From 2-02-FULL-62-17 sp046153355 (GTDB lineage Bacteria; Pseudomonadota; Gammaproteobacteria; Burkholderiales; SG8-39): 64,000 nucleotides of DNA. Made by a program: the position numbers and the translations under genes. The notes under the pieces were generated by a model. That model was not told the DNA's origin. It was given only the letters and a program-made list of their open reading frames with translations, and ran no database searches. The stretch lies in contig JBJXEY010000163.1 in NCBI GenBank assembly GCA_046153355.1, positions 1-64,000 on the forward strand, written 5' to 3'. Below are positions 61,145-64,000 of the stretch, piece by piece; positions within the stretch are counted from its first letter, which is position 1; every line of letters begins with the position of its first letter.

Positions 61145-61774
61145 TCAACGCCGCTCCAAAACCACCGCCAACTCAAACATTCCGCCAATAAACGGATGAT
61201 CGACGCGATCATAGGGCGGCTTGGGCCAATGCCAACGTGGTTCGGGAAACAAGGCGCGCATGGCGTGGATATCGCAGTGATAGGGTGGTCCTTCGATCTT
61301 GCCATTGGCGGCGTTTGGGCGCGACACTTGTGCGAACAAGGCATACAGGTTCCCGCCGGGGCGCAACCAGGTGTGAAGCTGCGCTGCATAGGCGACCCAT
61401 TGATCCGGATGAATTGCGCATAGGCAAGTTTGCTCGTAGATAGCATCGAAGGGCTGTGTCGGCAACCAGGCCAAAGCATCCGCTTGAATGACTTCTGCTT
61501 TGAGCGATGCCGAGGCCAACCGGTCGCGAGTTCGTTCGATGGCGGCTTGCGCGTAGTCGATAGCCGTGACATCAAATCCGCGTTCGGCGAGCAAACGCAC
61601 CTCGTGACCCGAGCCACAACCTGGCACGAGAATCCGACAAGGTTGCAGCGCGGCCCGATCAAGCCAGGCGGCCAATTGAGGGCTTGCCACTCGCCTATCC
61701 CATGGCGTTTCGTCACGTAAAAAACGCTCTTGCCAAAAAGTCACATCAGGGCCGGCCATTGATTTCTTCACCAT
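61145..61774 (-). CDS. Thiopurine S-methyltransferase (TPMT) family protein
   Basis: A 209-residue SAM enzyme: FWQERFLRDETPWDRR at the N-terminus, SAM motif RILVPGCGSGHEVRLLAERGFDVTAIDYA, then YEQTCLCAIHPDQWVAYAAQLHTWLRPGGNLYALF. Bacterial TPMTs methylate selenium, tellurium or thiopurine compounds; the exact substrate is unknown. The gene lies upstream of MATE on the minus strand, so a shared transcript is possible. Confidence 0.9.
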   Translation of the reverse strand: MVKKSMAGPDVTFWQERFLRDETPWDRRVASPQLAAWLDRAALQPCRILVPGCGSGHEVRLLAERGFDVTAIDYAQAAIERTRDRLASASLKAEVIQADALAWLPTQPFDAIYEQTCLCAIHPDQWVAYAAQLHTWLRPGGNLYALFAQVSRPNAANGKIEGPPYHCDIHAMRALFPEPRWHWPKPPYDRVDHPFIGGMFELAVVLERR

Positions 61775-61896
61775 TGATACGCCATCGTGGCCGCGACACT
61801 ATAACGTCTAGCCAAGCCTCACAGTCCACGCCAAATCGATACGGGAAACTTCGCCATAATGGTGACTACGCAAAATCATTGAACCAGGAGAACGCA

Positions 61897-62889
61897 TTGA
61901 TCACGTTGCACCGCCTACTACAAGCCCAAGATACTGCCACCAGCGCCGGAGGGTCCAGCGAGAAACGACGCATCGACGTGCATCACCACATCGCGCCGCC
62001 GGTGTATGTGGAGGAGCTGGCGCCGATGAAACGCCTCACCCCGCAATCGGTAGCCTGGACGATTCAAAAATCCATCGATCAGATGGATGAAGCCGGCGTG
62101 GCAACCTCGATCACCTCTGTGACCACACCTGGCCTGTGGTTGGGTTCGCACGCCTCGGCGCGACGCCTGGCGCGCGCCTGCAACGAGTACGCGGCGAAAA
62201 TGGTCGCGGATCATCCTGGCCGTTTTGGCATGTTTGTCAATGTGCCACTGCCGGACGTGGAAGGCGCGTTGATGGAAATTGCCTACGGCATGGATGTTTT
62301 AAAAGCCGATGGTGTGTCGCTATTCACCAGTTATATCGATAAGTGGCTTGGCGACCCGAAGTTCGACGAGGTGTTCGCGGAGCTGAATCGTCGCAAAGCG
62401 GTGGTCTACACCCACCCCATTTCCTGTGCGTGCTGTACTAATCTCGTTCCCGGCATACCCGATGCGGCCATCGAATACGGCACTGACACCAGCCGTGCGA
62501 TTGCCCGTTTTATTTTCAGCGGCAGTGCCAAGCGTTACCCGGATATCAAAATCATCTGGTCGCACGGTGGTGGGACGATGCCGTTCTTGATCGACCGTTA
62601 TCACGCCATGGCGCGCTTGCCGCAGCATAAGGAAATCACCCCGGATGGCTTCCTGCCGGTGGCGCGCAAGTTCTACTACGACACCGCACAGATTCCCAAT
62701 AAGCCCGCGTTGATGGCGTTAAAGGAAGTGGTCACCGCCGACAACATATTGTTTGGCACCGATTTCCCATGGTTGACCTCGGCCCACCATGTCAAAGGCA
62801 TTACCGGATCGGGCGTGTTTAGCCCGGACGAGTTACGCGCCATTGACTACGGCAACACCTTGAGAATTTTGCCGAAATACGCGCGCTAA
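61897..62889 (+). CDS. Amidohydrolase-2 family protein (decarboxylase-like)
   Basis: A 330-residue TIM-barrel enzyme. The metal motif IDVHHHIAPPVYVEEL, THPISCACCTNLVPG, WSHGGGTMPFLIDRYH and GTDFPWLTSAHHVKGI match the ACMSD/6-methylsalicylate decarboxylase type. The start is TTG 61897, seven bases after AGGAG; a longer frame to 61684 overlaps the divergent TPMT promoter region. The probable reaction is non-oxidative decarboxylation of an aromatic acid, substrate unknown. Confidence 0.87.
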   Translation: MITLHRLLQAQDTATSAGGSSEKRRIDVHHHIAPPVYVEELAPMKRLTPQSVAWTIQKSIDQMDEAGVATSITSVTTPGLWLGSHASARRLARACNEYAAKMVADHPGRFGMFVNVPLPDVEGALMEIAYGMDVLKADGVSLFTSYIDKWLGDPKFDEVFAELNRRKAVVYTHPISCACCTNLVPGIPDAAIEYGTDTSRAIARFIFSGSAKRYPDIKIIWSHGGGTMPFLIDRYHAMARLPQHKEITPDGFLPVARKFYYDTAQIPNKPALMALKEVVTADNILFGTDFPWLTSAHHVKGITGSGVFSPDELRAIDYGNTLRILPKYAR

Positions 62890-63121
62890 GACATCAAAGC
62901 GCTGCTTCAACTGGTTCGGCAACGCCGTCGCTCACCCGAACAGCCAATGTCGGCGCCAGCGTCGTTCCAGTCGAGTAGGTTGCCTTGCGGGTCGCAAGTC
63001 TGCGCATGAATTTTCGAATAGCAAGAAGGGGTTACGCCGCGCACCGTCCCGGATAACGATGACGCGGGTTTGATTTATGTTCTGCCGTTTGGGTAAGCCC
63101 ACAGCCCTGATAAGCCCTCTT

Positions 63122-63163
63122 TTATCGCGAATTATCAGAGTCCGTCGTGATAAAGTGCGATAA
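63122..63163. promoter_or_regulatory. 42-bp nested palindrome abutting the ATPase start codon
   Basis: The order is TTATCGC, GAA, TTATCA, ten bases, TGATAA, AGT, GCGATAA: two nested perfect inverted repeats with symmetric three-base spacers. The right arm ends on the base before the ATG at 63164. A further TGATAA is at 63108-63113. It probably serves as a multi-site operator, or as a stem that hides the start. Confidence 0.75.
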
Positions 63164-64000
63164 ATGAACCACTTCCCTCGCCCCACTCTGGCCGCCGCTA
63201 TTGCCGACGAACTCAGCGGCAAGACGGTGTTATCCGACGCCCAGAACGGGCTCTTCCTGGCGGGTCCGCGCCGTACCGGAAAAACGGAATTCCTACGTCA
63301 AGATTTGAAGCCGGAGCTTGAGCGGCGCGGCATGCTGGTGATTTACGTTGATTTATGGGAAGACAAAACGCGCTCACCGCTCGCGTCGATCGCGGCGTCC
63401 CTGGCGCAGGCGGTAGAAAACAATCTTAGTGGCGTTGCAGGTTTTGTGAAGGGTGCCGGCATCGACAAAATCAGTTTACCAGGCGGGTTCAACTTCGATC
63501 TTTCCAAAATCGGCAAGACCGATGGCTTAACGCTTTATCAAATCCTCAACGTGCTGCATCAGGCCAGCAAAAAACCCGTCGTGTTGATTGTCGATGAGGC
63601 GCAACACGCGTTGACCAACGACGATGGCGATGCGGCAATGAGTGCGTTGAAATCGGCGCGCGACCAGATGCGAAGCGATGGCAAGTCCAAGCTGCTCTTG
63701 GTGATGTCCGGTTCGCACCGCGACAAGCTGATGCGCCTGCTCAATAGCGCGGCGACACCATTTTGGGGATCGCAAGTACGCCCGCTGCCGCTCCTGGAGG
63801 CCGATTTCGTCGCGCACCTGACGCGCACGGTGCGGCAGGAAAAACCGGAACTCGCCTCGGTGCGCCAAAGCGTCATGGAGGAGGCTTTCACGCACATGGG
63901 CCATCAACCACAATTTCTGCTGGATGCGATTCGCAGCGTATTGCCCGCCTCGAACGATGGCGCGGCATTCGAGAGCGCACTGCTCGCGCTCGCAAAAGAG
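63164..64000 (+). CDS. AAA-family ATP-binding protein, 5' part (runs off the window)
   Basis: The first 279 codons are visible. Walker A is LAGPRRTGKTEFLRQ (about residues 32-46) and Walker B is VVLIVDEAQHAL, followed by a sensor-1-like LLLVMSGSHRDKL. The layout resembles ExeA/AAA_16-type P-loop ATPases, such as those of transposition, transport or defence modules. No partner gene is visible because the window ends. The ATG directly follows a nested palindrome, and no ribosome binding site stands clear of it. Confidence 0.85.
   Translation, partial: MNHFPRPTLAAAIADELSGKTVLSDAQNGLFLAGPRRTGKTEFLRQDLKPELERRGMLVIYVDLWEDKTRSPLASIAASLAQAVENNLSGVAGFVKGAGIDKISLPGGFNFDLSKIGKTDGLTLYQILNVLHQASKKPVVLIVDEAQHALTNDDGDAAMSALKSARDQMRSDGKSKLLLVMSGSHRDKLMRLLNSAATPFWGSQVRPLPLLEADFVAHLTRTVRQEKPELASVRQSVMEEAFTHMGHQPQFLLDAIRSVLPASNDGAAFESALLALAKE

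Noticed and set aside
62932..63222. Minus-strand frame of 96 codons between the amidohydrolase and ATPase genes
   Set aside because: It covers the nested palindrome and the ATPase start and has no recognised domain; possibly a relic, not a gene.

Overview
The window is a moderately GC-rich, gene-dense chromosomal segment that looks like a betaproteobacterium, probably a Burkholderiales relative. The reasons are gene order and family content: ychF-pth-rplY-prs-tRNA-Gln-ispE-lolB; ftsY-ftsE-ftsX-rpoH; a cox operon containing the small DUF2970 and DUF2909 proteins; gpmA/rhodanese/grxC/secB/gpsA; hslVU-dksA; metK/lpxL/dapF/xerC; Bug-type tricarboxylate receptors; and an SAH riboswitch in front of ahcY. 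No rRNA, prophage, IS element or CRISPR array was seen. Most of the window is housekeeping DNA, with short accessory insertions.

Layout. 1-4.5 kb, minus strand: translation and nucleotide genes, isoprenoid and lipoprotein genes. 4.5-12.2 kb: a TPR lipoprotein, DNA repair (mutM), CoA synthesis (coaD), rsmD, the SRP receptor/cell-division set ftsY-ftsE-ftsX, and rpoH behind a perfect CIRCE operator. 12.2-19.7 kb: heme O synthase and the aa3 cytochrome oxidase operon read from ctaC to cyoE, with assembly factors but no ctaA. 20-25.9 kb: a BioC-like methyltransferase with a degraded SAM site, comF, trmL, gpsA, SH3 protein, secB, grxC, and a membrane rhodanese under an ArsR-type regulator carrying the two-cysteine signature of persulfide sensors. 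26-31.9 kb: gpmA-envC-ctpA-moeB facing slmA-argB. 32-33.7 kb: an Hsp20 gene behind a sigma-32-like promoter and an ECF sigma/zinc anti-sigma/Cys-rich cassette. 33.7-37.3 kb: hslUV, dksA, COG0523 GTPase. 37.5-44.8 kb: a long minus-strand run from acyltransferases through dapF, xerC and a split chromate-type transporter to an rRNA methyltransferase.

44.9-54 kb carries the methyl cycle genes metK and ahcY (the latter under an SAH riboswitch). Between them lie a class II aldolase gene with two orphan Bug receptors, an acetolactate synthase gene controlled by a Val/Leu-rich leader peptide and attenuator, and an Xre-RES toxin-antitoxin pair. 54-64 kb is more accessory: TfoX-like protein, TraX-like membrane protein, a nine-helix S41 protease, a heterodisulfide-reductase-like Fe-S protein with DUF3501 but without the expected rubrerythrin, MATE and TPMT proteins, an amidohydrolase, and a truncated AAA ATPase gene whose start codon abuts a 42-bp nested palindrome.

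The strongest second-look items are regulatory: CIRCE at rpoH feeding a sigma-32-type hsp20 promoter; the ilvB attenuator; the ArsR/rhodanese unit with its own operator; and the palindrome at the AAA ATPase. The main protein-level oddities are the BioC-like enzyme without motif I and an FtsY with an approximately 18-residue insertion in its GTPase domain. All family calls rest on motif reading by eye; no database search was possible.
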